Origin: Sclerodactyla briareus
Taxonomy: Eukaryota; Echinodermata; Holothuroidea; Dendrochirotida; Sclerodactylidae
Reading direction: 5' to 3'
Assembly (NCBI GenBank): GCA_026419785.1
Contig: JAODTK010005900.1
Location: 172,001-236,000 of the forward strand
DNA length: 64,000 nt
A program made the position numbers and the translations under genes. This document shows, one piece after another, positions 48,506 to 60,085 of the stretch; the first letter of the stretch is position 1; each line of letters starts with the position of its first letter. Under the pieces are notes generated by a model that was not told where the DNA came from, did not search any database, and saw nothing but the letters and a program-made list of their open reading frames with translations.

Positions 48506-48625
48506 GTAGTGTAGTAGCCTGATTGGTTAAGGCATCAAACTTAAATCCAGAAGTTACCAGTTTGTGTCCACTCGATCTGTACCCTCCAGCAAAATACTTT
48601 ATTTAAATTGCTCATCAGGCAATTG
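48506..48625 (+). mobile_element. tRNA-derived SINE-like fragment
   Basis: The start has a tRNA-like layout: a box A-like TAGCCTGATTGG followed by TTAAGGCATC (48,514-48,535), an anticodon-arm-like AACTTAAATCCAGAAGTTA, and a weak box B at AGTTTGTGTCC (48,559-48,569). It is followed by a non-tRNA body (TACCCTCCAGCAAAATAC). It does not fold into a convincing intact tRNA; box B differs from GGTTCGANTCC at several positions. It lies about 130 bp from exon B of the SULF-like gene in antisense orientation. Confidence 0.45.
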
Positions 48626-51179
48626 GCACTTCACCTTGCGGTCAGAGGATATCGCCTCATTCCGTGTCCTGAGGAAGGCTCCAGCGGACGACAGATAGTG
48701 CAGCACACTAAGGTCTGCATCCTTGAGGCCGTGTATAGGTTGATACAGTGTCTGGCAAGCATCCATAAACAAGGTGATAAGGCCATAAGTGTCTCACCGG
48801 GTTGCGCGACTACGTTTTCTTTATCATTCAGTCACTACGCCAGCGGTTCCCAAGCGTTTCACTGCAGCACTTTCTTCAGCTAATGGGTAAAGTTGAAACC
48901 TCCTCTCCCACCCCAAGTAAGAAATACAGCAATATGACTGGCAACAATATTGCAATGCAACACAGTGTGTGTTGTGTTAACAAGCAACGCTGATCTTACC
49001 ATGCTTTAGGGACCTCTCATTCATAATGAAATCCAGCACCATACTGTACATTCCATTGTTAAACAAAACTAAGTACAGTAGCTCATAATCAGTGAAGCAA
49101 AATTTTATTTGTACCATAGAAACCACATTGGTACTAAACATGAGTTATCACTTTGGGGCTTATTCATAGGCAAGTATACCATAGAAACCATGCTTAACTA
49201 CGGAAAACATGGTGGACACTTGTTGACACGCCCAACACAAGCTGGTCAACACACAACAACAAAACAATACAACTGCCTCCTATAGCCGATTTTTTTATGT
49301 ATGCTCATATTGTTCAGTTATCAAGTATTTCCAGGCTGTCCTTCCTAGTAGCGCTACCATGACGAGGAGGGGTGGGGGAGCAGTGGGCAGACAATTTTTC
49401 CTGGTGTCGGCTGTTGTACCATCACCCTGCGTCCAGTGTCAGTATCTCCCCGCTAGGGTGGGCACTCTGCTCTCCAAACCTCTTCCTTCCACTCTTTTCC
49501 CCTCCCCCTCACCTAAGATGTGCAACTGGCCCAAGCTCATGAGAAGGCCCCACACGTCAACATGATCTGTAATGCTGCATGTTCATAGATCTGAAACATC
49601 AGAAACTAGAACTGCTCTGAATCACCAAGACCTGCAGGTGAAACTGGCGCAGGAGAACTGACAAATCACTTTGACGTTGTGGCAAGACTCATTTCATGCT
49701 GACTGCAAACAAATCTCCAGTTACCAATGCGGAGGTTCTCAACGAGGTGGTTGTGAGAACGCGCCATCGTAGAAGGTTTTTACTGTGGTAGGTGATTGGA
49801 TTTAGGAATCAATAAATTTGCGTATCAGTAACAGCTCCACAGTATTATGGAGAGAATGAAATACACATAAAGGTTTGAGGTGTCACACTTTGGCTCGCAT
49901 GGTTATCTTTGGAATTGAAACAACATCAGTCTGTCCATTTAGCAGATGGGAATTTCACACTTGCCTGAGGCCCAAATACAGTATTCTTGTCCAACATGGA
50001 CAGCCCTATACAGCAACCTGGAAAGTATATTTTCTCTGGATAACAAGTTCTAAAACGCTGCTGATTGAGTTCAAATACAGTGGACAATTCCATCCCACAC
50101 ACACCACACACCGCACACACGCACACAAATACCACCAAGATGAATGTGTCGTTCGCAGGCAAACAACTCTGTAACCTGCATGGACCAGTTGTTTCTTCTT
50201 GGTGTTTAGATATGATCAAAACTTAGAGCAGAATTGTTTTAGCATATGTCAACAACTAGGGACAACTCACTATCCACTTATTTAAAGACTTCCAGGTCTC
50301 AATTCCTGCTTTTGTCGAAGGATTGCGAGCAAAAAGGGGAAAGCAGCATTTTTTTTTCTGAATGTTGCCAGGGACATACCCCAATTTTCAAGGGAAGTTA
50401 CTATTGGGCAATTTAAGAAATGTTAAGGGCACATTCCCCCATGCCCCCCCCACCGCAAGATTCACCACCCATAAGGAAGGTAACGGTGATACACAGACAA
50501 ATTGGCACTGTGATCCTTAATTTTATGCATGTTTTTGTCAGGCATTTCACTATCGTTGTATCAGCTAGCTGTTTGGATGAGAAATGCTATGCTTTCCTCC
50601 TCCCCCCCCCCATTTCTCTTTAGTATTCACTGTAGTTTGAAGCCATCATCTCTTTCATTGCCGAGGCTGATACTAATTCCAATTAGAACTGATGTTCCTA
50701 CGCACAATCTAGCCCCGTGTTCATAACATCCATCAAATTGAATTTTTGGCCCAATTGTGGTATGTACATGCAAATTATTTCTTTGTTCGCAATAACTCGT
50801 TTCACAGAGTCTTCAATGCAGTCTTTTTTGCATGACTCTGGTCGTTCCAGTTTTAATTGAATTCCAAGCCTTACTGCTAGTGGTTCTATAGATGTGGCTT
50901 CATCTTCAATTTCCTCTTTTGACCTCCAACAAATCAGAAATCATTGGCTGACACCGTCGAGCCATGTCGCAGACATGTGCAGTGAGACCTCCCGGGATGT
51001 GATCGAACGAGTACGGGCCATTTATAATGTAAATCTATCTAGACCCTGGGTACCTTCATTAATAACAACAACTGCCGTCATTAGTAGGCCAGTCACCACA
51101 ACCACTTAGAACTAGGACTATAGAACAAAATGTTGAGGACTATTTTGTAGGCTTCCCGTTCCTCTCGATAAATACTTAC

Positions 51180-51319
51180 TAGATTTCTGTACAAGGGTAT
51201 CATTTACGGTTATTTTGCACTTTTGTTCACCAGCCATTTTTTCTTCCCACCAGGTTTTCAAGGGTACAATCTCTACTCGGATTGCATTTTTAATTATATA
51301 AATGAAGCTGTATCTGTCT
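51180..51319 (-). CDS. Possible exon of unknown protein inside the SULF-like intron
   Basis: On the minus strand the sequence ends at a consensus donor (AATCTA/GTAAGTATTT) and begins at a modest acceptor (ggccaactag). The open frame between them reads IRVEIVPLKTWWEEKMAG then KCKITVNDTLVQKS, which has a protein-like composition. I do not recognise the family. Exons A and B join directly, so this cannot be an obligatory SULF exon; it could be a nested gene, an alternative exon, or chance. Confidence 0.22.
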
Positions 51320-52937
51320 CTAGTTGGCCAAGAATACAGGTACCCATATATCATGATTTTGATCAATTTTTGAATGAATGTTGCCGACTTTGCATTATTC
51401 AACTGGGCTGAAACGGGACAACTGTTAACATTAGCCTAATGTTTGCTTAGTTTCGATCATATCATGTTCAGAGTCGTGCTTCCATACATTGGAAAAAGAG
51501 TTGGGGCGTTTATAGAAGAGGGGCCAGATTTAAGAGAGATACACTAACAAATTCCAAGCACATGTCAAACTTAACCGCATTGTTTGTGAACATTTCCTTA
51601 GGTGATGTTGCTAAAATTGTGGCAAAATTGATTTCCGAAGAGTCATTCAGACCCAGATAATTCCACATAATTTGCGCAACAATATTTCAGGCACTTCACC
51701 ATGAATAAATTACTTCAGAATGTCAAAAACTGTTAGATGTCCTCAGTAAAAAGGCAAATCAGGAAAATAGGAAATAAGAACTATTCAGTGGTACTGCCTA
51801 GCAACATTGATAGCTTTTGGGATTCCTACTGACGTCTGTTTTGATAGTAGTCCATAAATAACATCTTCTCGCTGTCTTCAAGTTGTCAAATCGAAGAAAG
51901 AAGAATTGTGCAGAGGATACACTGTAGTGATACCCTAGGCCTCAAGAGAATCTGGACGAGGATTAGATTTATTTGATTTGATGATTCAATGACTGAATGT
52001 TTACCAATACATCATTGCAGGTGCACCATGTTGGCAGTTAGCTCTATATAACAGGAGCAACTAATGCCAATGTAGTAGAATTTGCATTGTCATTTGAGGC
52101 ATCTATGTAATGTAGGTCCAATAAAAAGATGCTGACTGAGTCAAACTGAGCGTGTGCGTATTCCAACACTTTATGCACTCTACCTGAGTAAAATTTTGGA
52201 TCACAGGCACGCAAGACAATGTTTCTTCTCGACAAGGAAGCACCATCAAAGAAATGTTACAAAGCAGATGTATCAATGGTTCAAATTCATTGACATGCGC
52301 GTTGGGATGGCCGGGCGGGTCATGGCTCCTCACCTCTGCACAGGTTCGGAGGGAATTTCAGCTAGTCGGGGGAACTTAATGAAGCAGTCAATCGGAATGA
52401 GGGATCTAACAAGAGGAAATTCTTGGCAAGTCACCGATTTGGAGAAACTTACTCAAACCACAGTCATTATCACATCAAAGAATAATCACCTCCGTATTGG
52501 TTATTAGGAGGCACCATTTTGGTCTACCCGTTTAATTAAGGGAAGAATTCCAATTCGCTTGTAGCAACAGAATAATTTTTGAAAATGACAATTGGCAACA
52601 CATTCAGGGGAACAATGAAAAGCACCTAAGTCACATGCGACTCTCTCCAGTCTCAAAATGCTATGGTGACAGGGCGATCCAGTGGCGGAGCAACAATTGC
52701 CACTCAACCCTCCCTGATGGCGGTTGTGACGAAAAATGAGCACAAGAATAAAAACACCATTCAATAATATCTTGAAATTGTTCACATATAGTACCATTTT
52801 GCCCAATATAGAGGGCAGCAAACATGCATTCACGCCCATGTCAATTATCTGATGATTTTGCTTAGGACAGACATGTGTACCAAGGTTCGAATCAATCAGA
52901 TAAAAGGTTAAAGAGTTATTGCCTAACGCCTAAAGTT

Positions 52938-52980
52938 TTGGCCGCGGTGGCGGCGGCGGTGGCAGCGGTGGTGGCGGCTA
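52938..52980 (+). repeat. GGC/GGT trinucleotide-rich tract
   Basis: GGTGGCGGCGGCGGTGGCAG and further GGT/GGC triplets, inside the large SULF-like intron. Confidence 0.85.
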
Positions 52981-54006
52981 CACCCCCAAAACCATAATAT
53001 CCCGAACACTTACAGTGTTACGAGGAATAATTAAGGGACTCCAGGCAGACCACTACTAGACACAACTAGAGACGAATCATTGGCATGGAGCAACCAGGGC
53101 TCGCCCTTTCAGCATTCAGAGACTGGTGTTTAGGTTACCAGTAAACATTGCAGAGGTTTATCCCTGGTTTATGGTCAGGTCCTCTAACAGCCGCCCAGAG
53201 GCATGCTGGCTTTATGCCCCTATCAAGACTAGATGGATCGATCTCTAAGAGGGGGGGCTGCTTGAGGAATTGCTACCTCCGTTCTCCATGAGCCTGCCCA
53301 GAGAGTACTAGGATCGATAGAGACGGTTGATGTGCCCCTAATTACTGCGAGTCCTGGTGGTGAATAATGGCCTACTCACTTGGAGCAGTTGTAGGCTAAG
53401 AAGATGAATCAGATTGAAGTTGAATGGAACTCCATAAACCCTGATAGAGGATCTCACATGATTGTGGGATTTCTGTCAAGTGTGTGGCACGATCAGACTA
53501 TAAGCCTCATTAATGTGGGGTGGAGATTCAGCGAGATTTCGGAGGCAATATTATTGGGGGCTATGAGATAATTCAAGTAGGGCACTACTACAGGTTGGTA
53601 CAGAGCAGGCAAAGAGTAGGCTAGGAAAATTAGGCTTCTTGGATGACCAGAGAAGACCCTTCCCAGCTGCGAGAGAGTTTGATTACTGTCCTATTGTTTT
53701 GCGGGGGAGGCCATCGACACCACCTTCCCCCCCCCCCAGTGTTAGTTTGAACTCCAGAGGCAAACAACACCATCCATATTATTTCCTGATTATTGTGAGA
53801 CAACAATACCTCTCTAACCTCCCCATTCAGACAGACGAAGCACAGCTTTCACGTACAGCCACTTTGCTGCACCAGAGAGGGGTGGGGCAAAGTTTTGGTA
53901 TCAAATGTTGATAGAGGGGATCAAACCAGGGGCTTCTATCACTGCAGGAGACCATCCACTGCACCCGTCCCCTCACCGCTCGAAAAACACCCACTTGCTT
54001 ACTCAC

Positions 54007-54177
54007 CTGTGGAGTTGATTGTTCTCTAACTCTTCAGCATACTGAGGGGCACAGTCTTCTGGTCCATGGGGGCTGGGGAACGAGAGGACTCATCGCGACT
54101 GGTTGTCAGGGAAGGCCCTCCTGGACTCCTTGAAGAATGCCATGCTATCATTGGCTATCAAGTCAGGGAGGTAGTCA
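54007..54177 (-). CDS. SULF-like extracellular sulfatase, catalytic-domain exon (exon A)
   Basis: This internal exon encodes part of the sulfatase domain of a SULF-type 6-O-endosulfatase, an enzyme family that acts on heparan sulfate at the cell surface or in the matrix. On the minus strand it has an acceptor (ttttatttcag) and a donor (CACAG/GTGAGTAAG). Its 171 nt read DYLPDLIANDSMAFFKES near the start, then SPHGPEDCAPQY and ENNQLH. The family has YxTDLITNES, then APHGPEDxAPQ, at the same spacing; the PHGPED stretch distinguishes SULF from the related lysosomal GNS (PHSPW). It starts one base into a codon and ends with two bases (AG), which join the A of the next exon to give Arg. There is one in-frame TGA at 54,090-54,092, between residues matching the family, where SULF has a hydrophobic beta strand. 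That is either a sequence error or a real lesion. Confidence 0.87.
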
Positions 54178-55182
54178 CTGAAATAAAATCAGGGCAAAGT
54201 TTTTCCTTCTACAATTTTTTTCTCAAGAATGTGATTAGCAAATGAGCGAGTGGGGGAGAGTGTGGGTGATTGGGAAGAGAGTTAAGAGTGAGTGTGAGGG
54301 AGAGTATAGAGCAAGTAACCCATGTTCCGCCCAAGTTGACTATTGCTCTTGGTAGTTAATTAGGATTCCTATGGTGAACATGTGATGGTGAATGTGAAAA
54401 ATAACAGTTTTGAGAGGATGAAGAATAGAAGGGGTTTAGAAGGGAATAAACTGTACCATGATGTTTGAAGGTCGAAAATATCTAGTGTTCACAGTAAATA
54501 TCACTTTCAGTGATGCGTCATCAATTCTGTTTTGGTACACGCTGTAATGTTGCCTAATCAAGCGCTTGTTCCATGCTGTTTGAATTAATTTTTTCTATCT
54601 CTATATATGCAAATTACTTATTCGACCACCGTCCATGTTTTGATCCCATGTATCCAACCGAAGGGTGTCATATATATGTGGCATTCCCACGTCTGCGCCT
54701 ATGGAATCTCCCCAGCCCAACCGCTCCACAGATTACAGAGGAGAGAATGCTTTAATCAGATTGTTGAGGATGGTGGACTGTTGACAAGTATTAGTCATAC
54801 CACTCAATCATGAGACATGTGATATATCAGCTAGTATAACCATAAATAATCACCACACAGAGCATAAACAATCTGGAAATCATACCAAAGAATTCAATGT
54901 GTTATTATTTCACTGCAAGAATTTGTGGAAATTAATTGGCGATACACATTAGTCTCAGTTCATTATTGATTGAACTCCCTTGACTACTTTATATTCATCA
55001 CAATGAGACAGGTTCAAGTCAGTGAAGACATTACGGTATGAAGCATGAGAGAGTACCAAGTGGTGCAAAACCACGAAAGTACCAGTAATATCTCAATGCC
55101 ATTTAAGTTGTCGTGTTCCAGAAATTTGGCATTGCACCAGGACAGCGTCATACAGGACACCATGTGATGTGTATGAACTTAC

Positions 55183-55251
55183 TCAAGTGTTTCTTTACCC
55201 CTTGACTTGTAACTGGATCTCCGAGAAAGGTGATTTTATTCGCCGACAATT
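55183..55251 (-). CDS. Possible upstream exon of the SULF-like gene
   Basis: A 69-nt minus-strand segment lies between a very good acceptor (tgccctcccccttag) and a consensus donor (CTTGA/GTAAGTTC), about 1 kb upstream of exon A. One frame is open and reads LSANKITFLGDP then VTSQGVKKHL. This loosely resembles the SULF stretch LxKNSRFYNYTVxxNGxKEKHG that precedes the exon A sequence in the family. The splice phase is off by one base for joining to exon A, so an indel would be needed. The splice sites are strong but the protein match is weak. Confidence 0.3.
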
Positions 55252-56337
55252 CTAAGGGGGAGGGCACACTGTAACAAATACGATAACCATAAGATTAATC
55301 GCTCACACACAAATCCAATAGCACCATAGTCACACATGAATGATAACATGAGAACAATCATGTGGACCTAGCCTGGTTATACAGGCAGGAGGGCATGAGC
55401 TTCCACCAATTCCCCACCCTCCCGCCATCCCCAAAAATATTCACGAGTGCCGTAAATGATGAATGCTCCAAAAAGAAAATTATTTAACACCTCACAGCTG
55501 GTAGGTCATAATTTGTCCCAGAGTATATTATGCACTGCACTAGCCCATAGTGGCCCTTCCTTAGACGGTCACATTCTAATCCCCTCCCCCCCCCCCCCCA
55601 AAAAAAGAAGGAATCCCTTCAGAACCACACCTGGTAACACCTCTGACCTACAGCTGCTCTTAAATCCTGAACTGCAGGCTTTTTTTTTTTTATTCCAAAG
55701 AATGCAACTTTAACAAGGAATTGATTGATATAGGGCTGAGAGATGAGTCACATACGTCGCTCACTCGATCAAGACGCTCAGATATTCACCCTCGGGCAGC
55801 CAAAGTTTTGTTTAAGCATACCTAATACAGCGCTTCAACCCCGTCACAAGATGAATGAACCTAATAATCCCCGCAGATCAGAAAAAGGCAGCTCAGAATT
55901 TCTCCAAATACTGGTCTCGGGCTAACGAGAGAGAGAGAGTAGCAGTTCTTTCAACACGAACAGGATTGAATTGGGTCAATGGGTCTGCTCCATTGTTTGT
56001 ATAAACCCAGCTGTACCAAACTAAAGTCTCAGTATACTGCCGTAATGCGTTTTGCAGGATCTGGGCTAATGCATAAAATGGTTTCGATAACAACCTTAAA
56101 CTTCCCGTACCATAATTGACATAATTTTCTCAAGTATGAGAGTACATATATTGGTAGAACTTGAGGATGGTGGATGAACTGGACTTCAATTATTCTAAAG
56201 TGACGAAAAGGAGAACGAATTGTGCTATGTCTGGATTTTAAAAAGTCAGTCAATATACTCCCCAAGCTTTTACTCACAACGTGGCTATCACTAGATGAGT
56301 AAAAACCAGGACTCCAGAACCTAGCTACACAGCTTTT

Positions 56338-56402
56338 GAGCAGCAGGAGGGTGGAGAGGGGGGGTAGGGGCAGGGGGATAAGGCATAGGAGAGGGGGCGG
56401 AG
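56338..56402 (+). repeat. G-rich purine tract
   Basis: Several G3-G7 runs separated by A or T (GGAGAGGGGGGGTAGGGGCAG and onward). It meets the simple G-quadruplex pattern by eye. Confidence 0.6.
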
Positions 56403-57030
56403 ATGTAAACTGTTAGTATGATATCAACGGGCAGAAAAACTTTCCATACAGTTGTAAAATCTGTATACTCAATTTTATGTTCAACAAAATGGAGCCTGGT
56501 TCCATTTTAATGAAATCACAACTGGCCTGGGCCATAGCACCCTTGGTGTGGGCATGGCAGCCAGTCAACAGTTGACTCAATATGAATGCTACAAGCTACG
56601 TGTCAATTGCTAACAATAAGGTAAAGAGTGAGTTCATGTAATCTAGTAGTTAGTATACATGGATAGTCCGGCACAAACTGGGTAAAAAGCGGGACAATGC
56701 TTCTCGAAGGTTACCTTAGCGCCACGGATAAATAGAACAGTTTCACAGAACCAATGCAGGGAAGGAATTATTATCCAGCGAATTGGGCAGATTACGAGTG
56801 AGTACTGTCACCAAACAAGGCGATCGCCCCTAGTGTCTCGCCTGTTGCCCGATCAGTGTTTACTATATAGGCAACCATGCAAACAATTACAAGACAATCC
56901 ATGGGTCACTAACGATTTCAGTATTAGAATTCAACAGAAAAGCCTACTAATCAGTGACCAATTTTAATTCGAAAGGGACTGATTAATGTGGAAATGTGAC
57001 GAAAAGTGCAAAATGATGCAAATTCTTGCC

Positions 57031-57667
57031 AAAGTCTCACGAAATTTGGTAAACTTTAAAAATTACGCTTAAATTATGCAAATAGACATGATTGAATATG
57101 ACCTCCAGTGACCCAGAATTAGATAGAAATTTTGGGGAACTCAAGGTAAACATAACCCACCAGGTTCCATGTGAAAATCCGAGCGAAGCAACTTGAAAGA
57201 TTTGCATTAAATTGCGCTAATTAGGTACGTTGAATGACCTTCATTGACCACGAATCTTTGTTAAAAGTTTGGGACTGAAGGTAGACCATATTCACCAAGT
57301 TCATGAGGAAAATCGAGAACTTTTGAATTTTGCATAAATTATGCCCAATTCAAAGTCTCACGAAATTTGGTAACTTAAACTTCGCATAAAATTAGCACAT
57401 TAGACATGTTGAATGAACCTCCAGTGACCCCGATTCGTTCATGATAGAAGTTTGTGGAACTCAAGGTAACCCACTACCCACCAGTTCCATGAAAATCCGA
57501 GCAACTTAAGATTTCGCATAAATTGCCTAATTAGGTACGTTGAATTACCTTCGCATTGACCACGAATCTTTGTTAAAAGTTTTGGGACTGAAGGTCAACC
57601 ATATTTCATCCACCAAGTTTCAATGAACATCCGAAGAACTTTTGAATTTTGCATCAATTATGCAAAG
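57031..57667 (+). repeat. About 320-bp dimeric repeat
   Basis: AAAGTCTCACGAAATTTGGT at 57,031 and again at 57,352. Shared blocks follow in order: TTAGACATG.TTGAAT, ACCTCCAGTGACCC, GGAACTCAAGGTAA, CACCAGGTTCCATG, AAATCCGAG, AATTAGGTACGTTGAAT, CATTGACCACGAATCTTTGT, GGGACTGAAGGT, CACCAAGTT, and AACTTTTGAATTTTGCAT. Within each unit the two halves are also loosely alike (TGACC..., GAAAATCCGAG.A, GCATAAATTATGC). Confidence 0.92.
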
Positions 57668-57958
57668 GTAGACAACTTATTACCATATTTTACTTTGAAA
57701 ATCTAATCAGTTGATCTATACTTATCCCTGCCTCTATGTGCCAAACCAAGTCGTAATAGCACACCTAACGGTTCAATCCGTATCTTGTTAACGAGCCTAA
57801 ACAATAAAACATAAAATAGGCTAATTACTCTTACTTAATTAGTGACTTTTGGCCCAAAATTAATCAGATCCTGACCCAACCCTAATGCTACCCTGAAAAT
57901 TTTGTCTCGATTGCACCTACCGTTCGAAAGATAATCCTGTCCTGCTAACGAGAAGAGT

Positions 57959-57976
57959 GTGCACACACACACACAA
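57959..57976 (+). repeat. Short CA microsatellite
   Basis: GTGTGCACACACACACACA just right of the 57 kb dimer. Confidence 0.8.
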
Positions 57977-59569
57977 TTCACCCCCACAGAAATCACCACG
58001 CTATAGTGACCGCACTAAGGTCTCCTCCGATTCATTCAGGCAAGACAAAATCCAACATCTGACCCGAGGGATTTAGACTTGCTTTTTGACAGTGACCTTC
58101 ATCGTGGCATATTGTTGCTTCAAGTATCGGAACTTGGATAGCACTGATAGTATGGAACTACACGTGGATGCATACATCAGTTAAGTACTGCATCAGTGTG
58201 TCCGCTTTCTAGCCTGGGTTCTGATCGGAGGTCAGCGACATGATGGCCTGGGAAAATCTTTAAATCCTTCTTGGAATTTACATTTTGAAAAGCCTATCGA
58301 TCTATATATACTTGTACACACCCACCCTACTTGACCAGGTGAGTTTGTTTCTCTATATTTTGCTATTTGAATCTTCAAAAAAATGACTAAATTTTTCGAA
58401 TTTCCAAATTTTTCAGTCAGCCAAAAATATATGATTTTGCATTGAAATTCATGTCCAATCAAACTTTGTTTCATGTTCCATAAGAATGTTCGTTATAAAG
58501 TTAGGAAATTTAAAAGATAATAAAAAAATCACTGCTAATTGGCAATTTGGCAAATTGGCAACATTGATGCGTCATATATCTACCATTTTGAGAGAAATGT
58601 TAGGAAATATGTCTTTATCCCTTATAATTGGTAGATTGACATCACAAAAAGTTGGCAGTTTGCCAAAATCATCAAATTGTATGAAATTTTAGGAAGCCAT
58701 ATCTTCCCAACCAAACAGGCTATGAACCTGGAACAAAGTGATATTTGAATGATTTCTTATTCTCGTTAACATTATAAACACCAAAAAGAGTAAGAATTTG
58801 GCTGGAATTTCCCATTTAAGTGTCCGTCACTGTCTGGGACCATTTGGAAACAACTAACACCAAAACTATTTGTACATGCATATCTTTATTATATAACTAA
58901 TACTATTCCCATAGGCAAGTAATGTGCACTGTCAACATATTAGATTTAAGCAGGCTAGCTGTTCACTCTCATCTATCAAACCAATTTTTTTTAATCATTC
59001 CAGAAGGTCTCTACGATTTCCCCCTCAACTCCAGCGGGCGTTAACCTTAAAGCCTATGACCAACATAAATCCACCAGGCACAATTAACATGAAGGGTCCT
59101 AATACCAATACAATCATACGTTAGCCTATCCCCCTGATAGTGGTAACAGTATATCACATTGTTCTCCTTACTGACAGATGTCATTATGGGGACGCTATAT
59201 CTGGATTGGGGTTCAGTCTTGAATAACCTATTAACTCACTGATTTAGATTATCAATGATCAACAAATTCAGTTCTCCCTCTTATTACAGGATTTATAATT
59301 GTCAACATAGTCTGAGCAGATAGCTCCTGTTCTAACATGATTTGCACTGGCTACCCATCCTCCCCCTATTTTTGTCTGATCATGAAGTGAATGTCCTGAA
59401 TTCAAATTTTGTATGACTTTGCCCTAGATACCTCTCAGATTTGGTATAACATGGTATGCATACAAGAAAAATTAGGTCCCCCAAGGTCATCAGCAAAAAG
59501 CTTTTCTGATTAAGTCCAATCTGTCTTGTCTGATTCGGAGACTCACCAAAACAGAACGGTTTGGGAATC
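57977..59569. other. No gene recognised
   Basis: Anonymous AT-rich sequence. Confidence 0.5.
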
Positions 59570-59850
59570 TGTGAAGTTATGAATACTTACCCCACATGGA
59601 CTATGCACCCACGCCAATGCCACGTCAAGCTTCGGGTAATTACATAATGCTGCTTGGCCACCCCATCGCCTTTACTAGGCGTCGCCTCCGGAGAGGACTC
59701 ATAGCCCTAAGGTGATGTATTGATGGCTCGTAAGCGAGAAAGGAAGGGCATGAACCTGTTCTGGTCGGCTTTGTGAATCTATCCTCATTTATTCAACTTA
59801 CCCCCATGGCCTATCCACCAGCTAGCACAGGAACCCGGAGGCAGGTGAGT
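59570..59850 (+). repeat. Family X element, copy 2
   Basis: GTGAAGTTATGAATACTTAC then CCCACATGGACTATGCACCC, an interior with GCTTGGCCACCCCATCG and CTAGGCGTCGCCTCCGG, and a second end GTGAATCTATCCTCATTTAT, TCAACTTACCCCCATGGCC, AGCACAGGAACCCGGAGGC. Each part has a counterpart in 40,466-40,830 in the same order. It also opens into GC-rich sequence (to about 60,060). Confidence 0.65.
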
Positions 59851-60085
59851 CTGATGAGTGGTCGACCGTAACGGAGTACAACAGCGACAGCTGAGGCAGC
59901 CCCGACCAGAAACACACCGCCATGTGATGATATGCCCCAGAGTCGGCCGGTGTTCGGGTCGCATGGGACGCGGTCGAAATGGCGAGAGCATTCACGACCG
60001 GCCCACGGTTTGTATGAAGCCAAAAAGAGGCAATAGAAAAGGCGATGGGGCGTTCCACCCGCATTTTGTGTAATTGCCAGAAGCT
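59851..60085. other. GC-rich anonymous segment after family X copy 2
   Basis: Several overlapping open frames of 60-90 codons exist on both strands here. That is expected when stop codons are rare in GC-rich DNA. None has a recognisable motif. Confidence 0.5.

Larger units (their letters stand above)
48378..54006 (-). other. Intron between SULF-like exons A and B
   Basis: No sulfatase coding is expected here, because exons A and B join directly in the family alignment and in phase. The stretch holds a SINE-like element at 48,506-48,625 in the opposite orientation, a GGC/GGT-rich simple repeat at 52,938-52,980, a possible unrelated exon at 51,180-51,319, and otherwise anonymous sequence. The short runs that resemble coding in 52.0-52.5 kb and 53.6-53.9 kb have no recognisable motif. 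Confidence 0.7.
54178..57030. other. Mostly unannotated; upstream of SULF-like exon A
   Basis: Apart from the possible exon at 55,183-55,251, a C run near 55,586-55,599 and the G-rich tract at 56.34 kb, nothing is recognisable. Upstream SULF exons (calcium-site Asp pair, Cys-x-Pro-Ser-Arg, GKYLNEY region) should lie in this direction but were not found. Confidence 0.5.
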
